From Poindextera sp963706385 (GTDB lineage: Bacteria; Pseudomonadota; Alphaproteobacteria; Caulobacterales; Caulobacteraceae): a DNA stretch of 64,000 nt. Position numbers and translations under genes: made by a program. Each line of letters opens with the position of its first letter. Within the stretch, counting starts at the first letter, position 1. The DNA is taken from the NCBI GenBank assembly GCA_963706385.1, contig OY970153.1, positions 1,426,001 through 1,490,000 on the forward strand, given 5' to 3'. The notes beneath the pieces were generated by a model. That model was given only the letters and a program-made list of their open reading frames with translations, did no database searches and was not told the DNA's origin. Positions 1 through 9,481 of the stretch are shown here, one piece after another.

Positions 1-291
1 CGCCGCCAGGCCGCGAAGCCCGGCGCGGCGCATCAGCCGCTCGATCCGAGAGCGCCCGATACGTCGGCCATGGCCACGCAGAACGGCGTGGATGCGCGGC
101 GAACCGTAGGTCCCGCTGCTCTCCGCGTGGATCAGGCGGATGTCGCCCAGCAGCGCGCGGTTGGCCGCGGCGCGGCGGCTCTCGGGTCGATCGCGCCAGG
201 CGTAGTAGCCGCTGGCCGACAGGCCCAGGACCGCGCACATCACCCGAACCGGCCAGACGCTGCGATGCTCATCGACGAACCCGAACTTCAT
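1..291 (-). CDS. IS3-family transposase OrfB, partial (runs off window start)
   Basis: This is the N-terminal part of the catalytic OrfB of an IS3-family insertion sequence. Read on the minus strand from the ATG at 291, it gives about 97 residues before leaving the window, beginning MKFGFVDEHRSVWPVRVMC and including the helix-turn-helix segment GTYGSPRIHAVLRGHG typical of IS3 OrfB proteins. The DDE catalytic domain lies outside the window, so intactness cannot be judged. The ATG overlaps the OrfA stop (ATGA), and OrfB is in the -1 frame relative to OrfA, as expected for a family that makes an OrfAB fusion by frameshifting. Confidence 0.88.
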   Translation of the reverse strand, partial: MKFGFVDEHRSVWPVRVMCAVLGLSASGYYAWRDRPESRRAAANRALLGDIRLIHAESSGTYGSPRIHAVLRGHGRRIGRSRIERLMRRAGLRGLAA

Positions 292-602
292 CGGGAGGCC
301 GCTCCGAAGATGAGCGCGGCTTTTTTTAAGATGTCGCGCTCCATGCGCAGCCGCTCGTTCTCGCGCCGCAGCCGGGCGTTCTCCGAGGCCAGATCAGACG
401 GCGACGGGGCCGGCGCTTGCGTGTTGGGGCGCCTCGCCGCCCCCGTCGCCTGCGCCCCGTACTGCATCATCCATCGTCGCAGCACCGTCTCGTGCAGGCC
501 CAGCTCGGCCGCCACCTTGCCCGCCGACAGGCCGCTCGTGGCCACACGGTCAACCGCCTCGCGCTTGAAAGCCTCCGGAAACACCCGACGCGTCGCGCTC
601 AT
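288..602 (-). CDS. IS3-family transposase OrfA (HTH_Tnp_1)
   Basis: A 104-residue DNA-binding OrfA of an IS3-family element. The N-terminal half has the helix-turn-helix of this family (FPEAFKREAVDRVATSG, then LGLHETVLRRWMMQYG). The C-terminal part is a leucine-zipper-like coiled coil (NARLRRENERLRMERDILKK) used for OrfA/OrfAB multimerisation. It precedes OrfB with a 4-nt stop/start overlap. A run of seven A residues near its 3' end is a candidate -1 frameshift site. The element points away from the downstream tail-like gene and appears to have landed in it. Confidence 0.92.
   Translation of the reverse strand: MSATRRVFPEAFKREAVDRVATSGLSAGKVAAELGLHETVLRRWMMQYGAQATGAARRPNTQAPAPSPSDLASENARLRRENERLRMERDILKKAALIFGAASR
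321..327 (-). promoter_or_regulatory. A7 slippery site for programmed -1 frameshift (OrfA to OrfB)
   Basis: On the minus strand the OrfA codons Leu-Lys-Lys-Ala contain TTAAAAAAAGCC. Slipping one base back on the A7 run joins OrfA to the OrfB frame with no intervening stop: the fused reading passes through the OrfB ATG. A-run slippage making OrfAB is established for IS3 elements; that it works here is inferred. Confidence 0.6.
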
Positions 603-656
603 CTGACACTCCTCTCCAGCTCCTAAGAGCTAGCATGGGTGTCCACTGAAACGAGG
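603..656. repeat. Probable terminal end of the IS3-family element
   Basis: The stretch just outside OrfA ends in GTGTCCACTGAAACGAGG (about 638-655), which resembles the terminal inverted repeats of IS3-family elements. The partner repeat lies beyond the window start, so the exact boundary and any target duplication cannot be confirmed. The glycine-rich reading frame begins immediately after it. Confidence 0.5.
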
Positions 657-666
657 GAGGATCATC

Positions 667-1275
667 GTGGTCGGCGCTGCTGGCGTTGGCGCGGTGGAAG
701 GCACGGATGCCTACGGCGCGGCGGGTATCAAGTCCGCCGGTGGGGCGACAACGATTTCCTTGAACGGTATCGTCATCCTAACCGTGGGCGGTGGCCTTGG
801 TGGGGTCTCGGCCACGAACACCCTGAACGTGGTTTTGTCGTCTGGCGGCTTGGGCGGTTCACCGAACGGTTTGAGCGGGCAGACAGGCCCGTCAGGCACC
901 AACGACCACTCATCCGAGTTTGGCGGCGGCGGCGCTCCCGGCCCGTTGGAAGGCTGTCTTGGGGGTGCTGGCGGCAAATACTACCAGCCCTACACATTCG
1001 GGTCGGCTGGCGTTGGCCCCGGCTCTGGCGGCGGCGGCGGCGGCTCTGCTGACCGTTCCGGCTCCGACGCTGATGGCACTGGTGGTGCAGGCCAACCGGG
1101 ATATGTCGAATTCACCTACCCCACGCAGGGTTCGACGGGTGGAACGGCCAGCCAGAATAACAACGGCTACATGGTCAACGCCATCGCCTCACCCGGTGGT
1201 GGGTCGGCTGGCACAGGCGGTGGGTTTACCGGCGGCTCTGGTTATGGCGGATCGAACGCGAGCGGCCTGTTCTGA
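667..1275 (+). pseudogene. Glycine-rich phage-tail-like protein, 5'-truncated by the IS
   Basis: An open frame of about 202 residues (GTG at 667) made of Gly/Ser/Ala-rich blocks, for example SGGGGGGSADRSGSDADG followed by GTGGAGQPGYVEFTYP. Such glycine-rich stretches ending in a G-x-x-GYVxF motif occur in phage tail-fibre and minor tail proteins. There is no convincing start: the frame is simply open from within the IS end, and the first residues already look like the interior of a protein. I therefore read it as the C-terminal remainder of a longer gene cut by the IS. The phage link is inference; a generic glycine-rich surface protein is the alternative. Confidence 0.55.
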
Positions 1276-1278
1276 CCG

Positions 1279-1539
1279 CTACGGGATGAGCGGCACCAAG
1301 CCGTCAACCACGTCCCGCTTGGCCATTTCCATCAGGCCGACCACTAAATCGCCAAACATGCCGTAGTGACTTTGGTCGCTCACGGTCTCGTCGCTGATTA
1401 GGTAGCAACGCCGGGTCGCCTTGTCGTTGCCATCCCACACGCGGACCTCCCAACCGGTTTCGTTCTTTTCGGCGCGAGATTCCAGCGACCGGCCGGAATG
1501 GGTGAAGGCGATAGGATCGGGCATTTTGGCACTCTTCAT
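1279..1539 (-). CDS. Hypothetical 86-residue protein, divergent from a DNA-binding-like gene
   Basis: A small minus-strand gene of unknown function. The ATG at 1539 (MKSAKMPDP) is preferred over an upstream ATG at 1611 because the latter lies inside the palindromic operator and would translate it. The protein is soluble and mixed alpha/beta in appearance (GWEVRVWDGNDKATRRCY), without membrane segments. It ends 3 bases after the convergent glycine-rich frame and shares a regulatory region with the divergent gene at 1662. I do not recognise the family. Confidence 0.55.
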   Translation of the reverse strand: MKSAKMPDPIAFTHSGRSLESRAEKNETGWEVRVWDGNDKATRRCYLISDETVSDQSHYGMFGDLVVGLMEMAKRDVVDGLVPLIP

Positions 1540-1560
1540 TTTCGTGAGCGGGCGGCTACG

Positions 1561-1619
1561 CAGGGGATATGTTACATATCTCCTTGTGGCCCAGAATGGG
1601 ATATGTAACATATTCCCTG
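1561..1619. promoter_or_regulatory. Paired palindromic operators in a divergent promoter region
   Basis: Two near-identical 15-bp palindromes, GATATGTTACATATC (1566-1580) and GATATGTAACATATT (1600-1614), sit 34 bp apart centre to centre. They lie in a larger inverted repeat whose outer parts are CAGGG (1561-1565) and CCCTG (1615-1619); the 19-bp arms match at 18 positions. They lie between divergent genes starting at 1539 and 1662, the position expected for a dimeric repressor that controls both. The regulator is probably the 1662 gene product, but that is inferred. Confidence 0.65.
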
Positions 1620-1661
1620 CGCCGGGGCTCTTCCCGCCGCACGGATGGGAGCAATCTTATG

Positions 1662-2222
1662 ATGCCCGTAGTCAGGATCAATGACGCGACGTTTGCCGAC
1701 CTGAAGTCGATTGCGACTTGGTTCGGCGCCAAGACCCCCGGTGAAGCCATCGACCGCATCGTTCAGGAAACGATGGAGAAGCTGGGGATGGAACGCGATG
1801 ACACCTCGGATGCCGTTGCGACCACGACCAGCACCGGCGCTATGGAGTTCACCGGCACGCCCGGTCTCAGCTTCACGAAGCCACAAGCGGCCAACATCAA
1901 TGGCCAAATCATCGACAATCCGCGTTGGGCGAACATTCTCCTCACCGTGATAGCAGCGGTGAAAGCGAAAGGGTTCGAGGGCGACAAGCTCGTTGACCAA
2001 CTCTACGTCCCCGCCAAAGCTGGGAAGTATGCGAACGATGGGTTCCGCTATCATGCCGATCTCGGAATCTCGGTTCAGGGTCAATCGGCTTCGGACGCTT
2101 GGCGTGAAACGGAGCGGCTCGCCAAAGAGCATGGGATTTCGGTCGTGGTCGAATTTCGCTGGCGGCATAATCCGAAGGCGCAGTTTCCGGGCCGCGAGGG
2201 CGTTCTGAAAGCGGGTTTCTAG
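1662..2222 (+). CDS. Putative ribbon-helix-helix-like DNA-binding protein with unknown C-terminal domain
   Basis: About 186 residues. The N-terminal 40 residues (MPVVRINDATFADLKSIATW then TPGEAIDRIVQETMEKLG) have the short strand plus two helices pattern of ribbon-helix-helix proteins. The remainder (residues ~75-186) is a compact domain I cannot name, rich in aromatic and basic residues (FRYHADLGISVQGQSASDAW). The start at 1662 is chosen because GGGAG at 1647-1651 is well spaced; an in-frame ATG immediately before it (1659) is an alternative. It sits downstream of a double palindromic operator, suggesting autoregulation. It lies in the tRNA-Ser-linked accessory region. Confidence 0.6.
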   Translation: MPVVRINDATFADLKSIATWFGAKTPGEAIDRIVQETMEKLGMERDDTSDAVATTTSTGAMEFTGTPGLSFTKPQAANINGQIIDNPRWANILLTVIAAVKAKGFEGDKLVDQLYVPAKAGKYANDGFRYHADLGISVQGQSASDAWRETERLAKEHGISVVVEFRWRHNPKAQFPGREGVLKAGF

Positions 2223-2254
2223 CCCCCTTCACAATCCACCATCAGCCCACAAAA

Positions 2255-2285
2255 AGGCCCCCGTCGTCGCTGGCGGGGGCCTCTT
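2255..2285. terminator. Bidirectional rho-independent terminator
   Basis: A 9-bp GC stem AGGCCCCCG (2255-2263) / CGGGGGCCT (2274-2282) with A5 on the left and CTT on the right. It lies between the convergent genes at 1662-2222 and 2306-2545 and could end both transcripts; the A-run makes it stronger for the minus strand. Confidence 0.75.
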
Positions 2286-2305
2286 AGTTGGCACGGTGTG
2301 CCGGG

Positions 2306-2545
2306 TTAGAAACCGCCGATGAAGTCAGACTTGTAGGGGCAACGCACGACCGGCACGCGGTGCGCCCAATCACCACCGGGACCGAAGTCCTGATAGCAAT
2401 TCTTGGCCGGATCGTTGGCCGCAGCATACTGGCCACGGTGGTTGGCGAAGTCCGAGAAGTTCTCCCGCGTCGCGGTGGTGCAAGCGGTCAGAGTCAGAGC
2501 GGTAGCGGCCACAGCCGCGATTTTCAGGAAAGTCATTGGGTTCAT
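2306..2545 (-). CDS. Small putative lipoprotein
   Basis: A 79-residue protein with a lipoprotein signal: basic/hydrophobic N-terminus, hydrophobic core and lipobox L-T-A-C at residues 19-22. The mature part is short and aromatic (FSDFANHRGQYAAANDP). The start MNPM at 2545 is chosen because longer versions add an arginine-rich leader that would spoil the signal peptide. Small lipoproteins of this size are common in prophages and islands; I do not recognise a specific family. The 212 bases between it and the tRNA contain no supported gene. Confidence 0.6.
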   Translation of the reverse strand: MNPMTFLKIAAVAATALTLTACTTATRENFSDFANHRGQYAAANDPAKNCYQDFGPGGDWAHRVPVVRCPYKSDFIGGF

Positions 2546-2757
2546 GTCCGTATTTAGACGGCTCGCCCTGCGAGCCCGTCGTAACGGCACTAAATCACCC
2601 GCCTGCCATTGTCCCGGTCGTGGTATTAGGCGACTAAGGTCACCGTGCCACTTTGTGCCGGAATCGTGCCGAAATGAGTTGGCATACCCCTATTTGAGAC
2701 CGTGCCGAAAACCCTGTGACGGATTTTCCTAATTTCTCAATGATTTCAATGGGATAG

Positions 2758-2847
2758 TGGCGGAGAGGGAGGGATTCGAACCCTCGATACCCTTGCGAGT
2801 ATGCCGCATTTCGAGTGCGGTGCTTTCAACCGCTCAGCCACCTCTCC
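2758..2847 (-). tRNA. tRNA-Ser (anticodon CGA)
   Basis: Reads on the minus strand as a 90-nt class II tRNA: acceptor GGAGAGG pairing with CCTCTCC, D arm, anticodon stem CCGCA/TGCGG around loop CTCGAAA (anticodon CGA, serine UCG codons), a long variable arm, T arm with GGTTCGAATCC, and an encoded CCA end. The 3' end faces the accessory block at 1-2757, the usual geometry when an element integrates into the 3' part of a tRNA gene. Confidence 0.97.
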
Positions 2848-2891
2848 GGAAGCGTCGATGCGCCGGTGGGGCGCCTTGAGCGAGGGCGCGG

Positions 2892-2920
2892 AACCTAGCG
2901 TCGAGCGGGGGCGGACGCAA
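2892..2920 (-). promoter_or_regulatory. Predicted promoter of tRNA-Ser
   Basis: On the minus strand a TTGCGT (-35, 2915-2920) is separated by 17 bases from TAGGTT (-10, 2892-2897), placing transcription about 35-40 nt upstream of the mature tRNA. Both boxes are only partial matches to the housekeeping consensus. Confidence 0.4.
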
Positions 2921-3008
2921 GGCGGTGTCCAGCGCGGCGGGGGCGCGGCGACACGAACCGAAGCGGCGGCCATTTCCGACCCGGGCCGGGATCGGCTAAA
3001 AGAAGCGG

Positions 3009-3941
3009 GTGGCGAATCTCCTCCTGACCTTGTCAGTGCTAGCGGCGCGCGAGGGCGCGCCGTTGGACGTGCTGCGATCGGAGGTGCGCGCGGCCATGTC
3101 CGGCGATCCGGGAGCCTGGCGCCAGACCCTGGACGCCGCCGGCGCGCTGGCGGTCAACCTGGCCGTCGCCGGGGTGATCCTGGTCCTGACCCTGTGGCTC
3201 TCGGGCTGGATCGCGCGGGTCATGCGGCGCGCGCTGGAGCGGCTGCAGCGGCCCAACGCGCCGGACGCCACCCTGCAGGGGTTCCTCTCGTCCCTGGCCC
3301 GCTGGCTGGTGCTGATCGTCGGCGCCATGGCGGTGCTGGAGGAGCTGGGGGTTCGGACCACCTCGATCCTGGCGCTGCTGGGCGCCGGCTCGCTGGCCAT
3401 CGGCCTGGCGATGCAAGGCGCCCTGGCCAATGTGGCGGCCGGGGTGATGCTGCTGGTGCTGCGTCCCTACCGCGTCGGCGACGTGGTCGAGATCAACGGC
3501 CGGATCGGCACGGTCAAGCGGCTGGACCTGTTCATGACCGAGCTGAGCGATCTCGACAACCTCGCCATCTTCATGCCCAACGGCAAGGTGTTCGGCGAGA
3601 TGATCGTCAACTTCACCACCCCCGCCAGCCGGCGGATGGAGCTGCATTTCAGCATCGACTACCAGGACGACGCGGACCGGGCGCTGGCGCTGCTGATCGA
3701 CTGCGCCAAGGCCGACCGGCGGGTGCTGGCCGACCCCGCGCCCTGGTCGGCGCTCACCGCGCTGGAGCCCAGTTCGGTCAGGGTGACGCTGCGCGCCTGG
3801 GCGCCGACGGCGGTGTTCTGGGACGTCCGCTTCGACCTGATCAAGACCGTCAAGCAGACCCTGGAGGCGAATGGCCTCAGCTTCGCCTATCCGCACCAGG
3901 TCACGGTCGAAAAGCCAAAGCCCGCCCCGCGGCGGACCTGA
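3009..3941 (+). CDS. MscS-family mechanosensitive channel
   Basis: A 310-residue inner-membrane channel that opens under membrane tension to release small solutes during hypo-osmotic shock. It has transmembrane helices around residues 46-68 and 95-112, then the pore-lining TM3 with the Ala/Gly pattern LLGAGSLAIGLAMQGALANV. The MscS beta domain follows (LRPYRVGDVVEINGRIGTVK). The C-terminal alpha/beta domain is present, so it is a full-length small MscS. The GTG start at 3009 is the only one that keeps the leading helix. It stands alone between the tRNA-Ser and a secreted protein gene; a second MscS gene lies at 61117-61929. Confidence 0.9.
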   Translation: MANLLLTLSVLAAREGAPLDVLRSEVRAAMSGDPGAWRQTLDAAGALAVNLAVAGVILVLTLWLSGWIARVMRRALERLQRPNAPDATLQGFLSSLARWLVLIVGAMAVLEELGVRTTSILALLGAGSLAIGLAMQGALANVAAGVMLLVLRPYRVGDVVEINGRIGTVKRLDLFMTELSDLDNLAIFMPNGKVFGEMIVNFTTPASRRMELHFSIDYQDDADRALALLIDCAKADRRVLADPAPWSALTALEPSSVRVTLRAWAPTAVFWDVRFDLIKTVKQTLEANGLSFAYPHQVTVEKPKPAPRRT

Positions 3942-4052
3942 GCGCGCTCTGACGCGTCCGTTCAGCTCAGGTTCATGACCGGCGCGCGATGCTGCGCCCA
4001 CGGTCGTCCAACGGCGGCGGCCAACGGATTTGCAGTGTCCTCGGAGGCTCCC

Positions 4053-4430
4053 ATGCGCAAGATTCTGACGGCGGGCGTCGTGGCCCTGACCCTTGGCGGC
4101 GCCATCCTTGGCGCGGCGGTTCCGGCCAATGCGGAGCCCTACGGCCATTGGCATGGCGGCGGCTGGCGCGGCGGTTGGCGTGGCGACGACGCCGGCGTGG
4201 CGATCGCGGCCGGCATCCTCGGCCTGGCGGTCGGATCAGCGCTGGCGAGCGACCACCCGCACTATTATTATGGCGCGCCCCCCTACTATGGACCGGGCTA
4301 CTATGGCGGTCCCGTCTACTACCGCGGCCGTGGCCCTTACCCCGGTTATGCTGCGTGCATCGGCCGCCGCGAGGTCTGGGATCCCTATTTCGGCGGCTAT
4401 GTCGTCCGCAGCTTCCGCTACGCCTGCTGA
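4053..4430 (+). CDS. Secreted Gly/Tyr-rich protein of unknown function
   Basis: A 125-residue protein with a clear Sec signal peptide (MRKILTAGVVALTLGGAI through AVPANA, cleavage near residue 27). It continues with a His/Trp/Gly-rich patch, a hydrophobic glycine segment (GVAIAAGILGLAVGSALAS) and a Tyr/Pro/Gly-rich region (PPYYGPGYYGGPVYYRG). The C-terminus has two Cys that could form a disulphide. Proteins of this type are widespread in alphaproteobacterial envelopes, often annotated only as hypothetical. The ATG at 4053 follows GGAGG at 4043-4047. A terminator follows directly, so it is probably monocistronic. Confidence 0.75.
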   Translation: MRKILTAGVVALTLGGAILGAAVPANAEPYGHWHGGGWRGGWRGDDAGVAIAAGILGLAVGSALASDHPHYYYGAPPYYGPGYYGGPVYYRGRGPYPGYAACIGRREVWDPYFGGYVVRSFRYAC

Positions 4431-4454
4431 TCCGAATTCAAGCGGCTAGCGAAG

Positions 4455-4490
4455 AGGCCCCGCGCCGCCCCCCGGGCGCGGGGCCTTTGT
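4455..4490 (+). terminator. Rho-independent terminator
   Basis: A strong hairpin with an 11-bp GC stem, AGGCCCCGCGC (4455-4465) paired with GCGCGGGGCCT (4476-4486), followed by TTGTTTTG. It lies 25 bases after the secreted-protein stop. Confidence 0.8.
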
Positions 4491-4567
4491 TTTGACCGAC
4501 GAACGTGACGACGGCCCCGTTCCGGCGCTATAGGCTGAGCGCACAGCAAATTCGCCAGGACCCCATC

Positions 4568-5563
4568 ATGACCGCCACCTTCCGCGCGCTGCGCCTGTCC
4601 AAGACCGATTCCGGCCAGGAGGCGCGCTTCGTCGAGTTGGCCGACGCCGAGCTGATGGACGGCGACGTCACCGTCCGCATAGATTATTCAACGGTGAACT
4701 ATAAAGATGGTTTAGCATTGACCGGCCGCGCGCCGGTGGTGCGGGTCTGGCCGCTGATCCCGGGGATCGACTTCTCCGGCGTGGTCGAGGCCTCGACCCA
4801 CCCGGGCCTGGCCGCCGGCGACCGGGTGGTGCTGAACGGCTGGGGCCTGGGCGAGACCCGCCACGGCGGCTACGCCCAACGCGCGCGGGTCAAGGGCGAG
4901 TGGTTGGTCAAGCTGCCCGACGCGATCTCCAACGCCAGGGCCATGGCCATCGGCACCGCCGGCTACACCGCCATGCTGGCGGTCATCGGCCTGGAAAAGC
5001 TCGGCCTCACGCCGTCCTCAGGCGATGTGGTGGTCACCGGCGCGGCCGGCGGGGTGGGCGGCGTGGCCATCGCCCTGCTCTCCAAGCTGGGCTACCGGGT
5101 GATCGCATCCACCGGCCGGCGCGAAAGCGAAGGCGCCTATTTGACCAGCCTGGGCGCCGCCGAAATCATCGACCGGGCCGAGCTGTCCGCGCCCGGCGCG
5201 CCAATCGGCAAGGAACGCTGGGCCGGCGCGGTCGACTCGGTGGGCAGCCACACCCTGGCCAATGTCCTGGCCCAGACCCGCTATGGCGGCGCGGTCACCG
5301 CCTGCGGCCTGGCTCAGGGCCTGGATCTGCCGGCTAGCGTCGCCCCGTTCATCCTGCGCGGGATCACGCTGGCGGGGATCGAATCGGTGCATTGCCCGAT
5401 GCCGCGCCGCATCGAGGCCTGGACTCGGCTGGCCAAGGATCTGGACCTGGCCAAGCTGGACGCCATGACCCAGAACGCGGTGCTGAGCGACGTGCCCGCC
5501 CTCGCCGAGTCCATTCTCGCCGGCCAGGTCCGCGGCCGGGTGGTGGTGGACGTGAACAAGTAG
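4568..5563 (+). CDS. acuI: Acrylyl-CoA reductase AcuI / YhdH-family oxidoreductase
   Basis: A 331-residue medium-chain dehydrogenase/reductase of the YhdH/AcuI group, which reduces acrylyl-CoA to propionyl-CoA with NADPH. The catalytic fold starts with FRALRLSKTDSGQEARF and the characteristic STVNYKDGLALTGRAPVV. The Rossmann motif is GAAGGVGGVAIALLSKLG, and ALRL/SVGSHTLANVL match the family. No zinc-binding cysteine set is present, as expected. The ATG at 4568 is preferred to one 63 bases upstream because the family begins at that point. The gene is followed 13 bases later by another MDR reductase, so the two are probably co-transcribed. Confidence 0.88.
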   Translation: MTATFRALRLSKTDSGQEARFVELADAELMDGDVTVRIDYSTVNYKDGLALTGRAPVVRVWPLIPGIDFSGVVEASTHPGLAAGDRVVLNGWGLGETRHGGYAQRARVKGEWLVKLPDAISNARAMAIGTAGYTAMLAVIGLEKLGLTPSSGDVVVTGAAGGVGGVAIALLSKLGYRVIASTGRRESEGAYLTSLGAAEIIDRAELSAPGAPIGKERWAGAVDSVGSHTLANVLAQTRYGGAVTACGLAQGLDLPASVAPFILRGITLAGIESVHCPMPRRIEAWTRLAKDLDLAKLDAMTQNAVLSDVPALAESILAGQVRGRVVVDVNK

Positions 5564-5576
5564 GGAGAACCGCCCC

Positions 5577-6563
5577 ATGCGCGCCGTCTGGTATGACCGC
5601 ACCGGTCCCGCCCGCGAGGTCCTGGTGCTGGGCGAGCGGCCCAAGCCCGCGCCCGGCCCGCGCGAGGCGCTAATCCGCATCTGCGCCTCGGGCGTCAATC
5701 CGTCGGACGTGGGCCTGCGCGGCGGCGTCAGCCTGCCGATGCAATACCCGCGGGTCACGCCCAACAGCGACGGCGCCGGAATCGTCGAGGCGGTCGGCGC
5801 CCTCGCGCCCGCCTCGCTGGTCGGCAAGCGGGTGTGGTTCTACAACGGCCAGCGCAACGGCCGCGCGTTCGGCACGGCGGCGGAATACATCGAACTCGAC
5901 GCCGACCTGCTGCGCGAGCTGCCGGACGAGGTCAGCTTCGCCGAGGGCGCAACCCTGGGCATCCCCGCCATGACCGCGCACTATTGCCTGTTCCTGGCCG
6001 GGCCGGTGCAGGGGCGCACGGTGCTGGTCACCGGCGGGGCGGGCGCGGTCGGCCACTATGCGGTGCAGCTCGCCAAATGGGCCGGCGCCACGGTGATCGC
6101 CACAGTCTCCTCGGCCGAAAAGGCCGAGCGGGCGCGGGCCGGCGGCGCCGACCACGTCATCGACTATCGTCGCGAGGACCTGACCGAGCGGCTGCTCGCG
6201 CTGGCGGGCGTGGACGGCGTCGACCACGTCGTCGACGTCGATTTCGGCGGCAACCTGGCCAAGGTGTTTCCGGCCATCAGGCCCGGCGGCTCGATCGCCT
6301 TCTACGCCACCCGCGGCGGCCTCGAGCCCCACGTGTCGGCGCTCGATGTGATGCGCCGCAACATCAGCCTTTTCGGCATGGTGCTGCCCAGCTCGGCGCC
6401 CGAGCGGCGCCGTCGGGCGCAGGACGACATCACCCGCTGGATTTCGACCGGCAAGCGCATGCTTTCGGTGGCCTCGACGCATCCGCTGGAAGACACCGCC
6501 GGCGCGCACGAGGCGGTCGAGCGCGGCGACAAGGTCGGGACGGTCGTGGTGGAGGTGGGGTAA
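5577..6563 (+). CDS. Zeta-crystallin-type NADPH:quinone reductase
   Basis: A 328-residue zinc-free medium-chain reductase. It has the N-terminal GroES-like domain (RICASGVNPSDVGLRGGV) and the NADPH-binding motif TGGAGAVGHYAVQLAKWAGA near residue 150. The C-terminal part is typical of quinone oxidoreductases. The substrate is probably a quinone or an alpha,beta-unsaturated carbonyl, but cannot be read from sequence. The ATG at 5577 follows TAGGGAGAAC, which is also the end of the upstream gene, supporting co-transcription with the AcuI-like gene. It converges on clpB with only 12 bases between stop codons. Confidence 0.87.
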   Translation: MRAVWYDRTGPAREVLVLGERPKPAPGPREALIRICASGVNPSDVGLRGGVSLPMQYPRVTPNSDGAGIVEAVGALAPASLVGKRVWFYNGQRNGRAFGTAAEYIELDADLLRELPDEVSFAEGATLGIPAMTAHYCLFLAGPVQGRTVLVTGGAGAVGHYAVQLAKWAGATVIATVSSAEKAERARAGGADHVIDYRREDLTERLLALAGVDGVDHVVDVDFGGNLAKVFPAIRPGGSIAFYATRGGLEPHVSALDVMRRNISLFGMVLPSSAPERRRRAQDDITRWISTGKRMLSVASTHPLEDTAGAHEAVERGDKVGTVVVEVG

Positions 6564-6575
6564 GGCCTCGACGCC

Positions 6576-9170
<2,595 letters not shown>

Positions 9171-9234
9171 CGGGTCCCCTTAGGTGGGCAACGGAACGTC
9201 GCTCGCCTTGATCAAGCGCAAGCTGACCTCCGCG

Positions 9235-9263
9235 ATGTAAGTGTGGCGCCGGGGACACACAAG
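9235..9263 (-). promoter_or_regulatory. Predicted heat-shock (RpoH) promoter of clpB
   Basis: On the minus strand CTTG (9260-9263) is followed 18 bases later by CTTACAT (9235-9241). This fits the alphaproteobacterial RpoH pattern CTTG-N17/18-CYTATNT with one mismatch in the -10. The implied leader is about 60 nt before the clpB ATG. ClpB is a standard RpoH target; the site itself is a prediction. Confidence 0.45.
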
Positions 9264-9481
9264 GCGCTCAAGCTGGCGATTGAGGCCGTCGGCCCCGCTT
9301 TCGCCACGACCGAAACCCTATGTCGGGCGCTGATGGAACGTGATGGAGCAACACCGTGCCTGACGCCAAGCTGAACGAACGCGTCAGGCAAATTTCAACA
9401 CCCCGGGCGCAAGCTGCGAACTCATCGATGGAAGCCGGCGAGGTCGGGTTTCCAGGAAGCATCGCGCCAGGGAGGCCGGTC

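Noticed and set aside
667..1275. PE_PGRS-like or cell-wall protein
   Set aside because: Gly-rich composition alone is not diagnostic, and the phage-like setting and lack of N-terminal domain favour a tail-protein remnant.
2801..3952. Plus-strand frame of 383 residues spanning the tRNA and the MscS gene
   Set aside because: It reads through the tRNA antisense and out of frame with a clear MscS gene.
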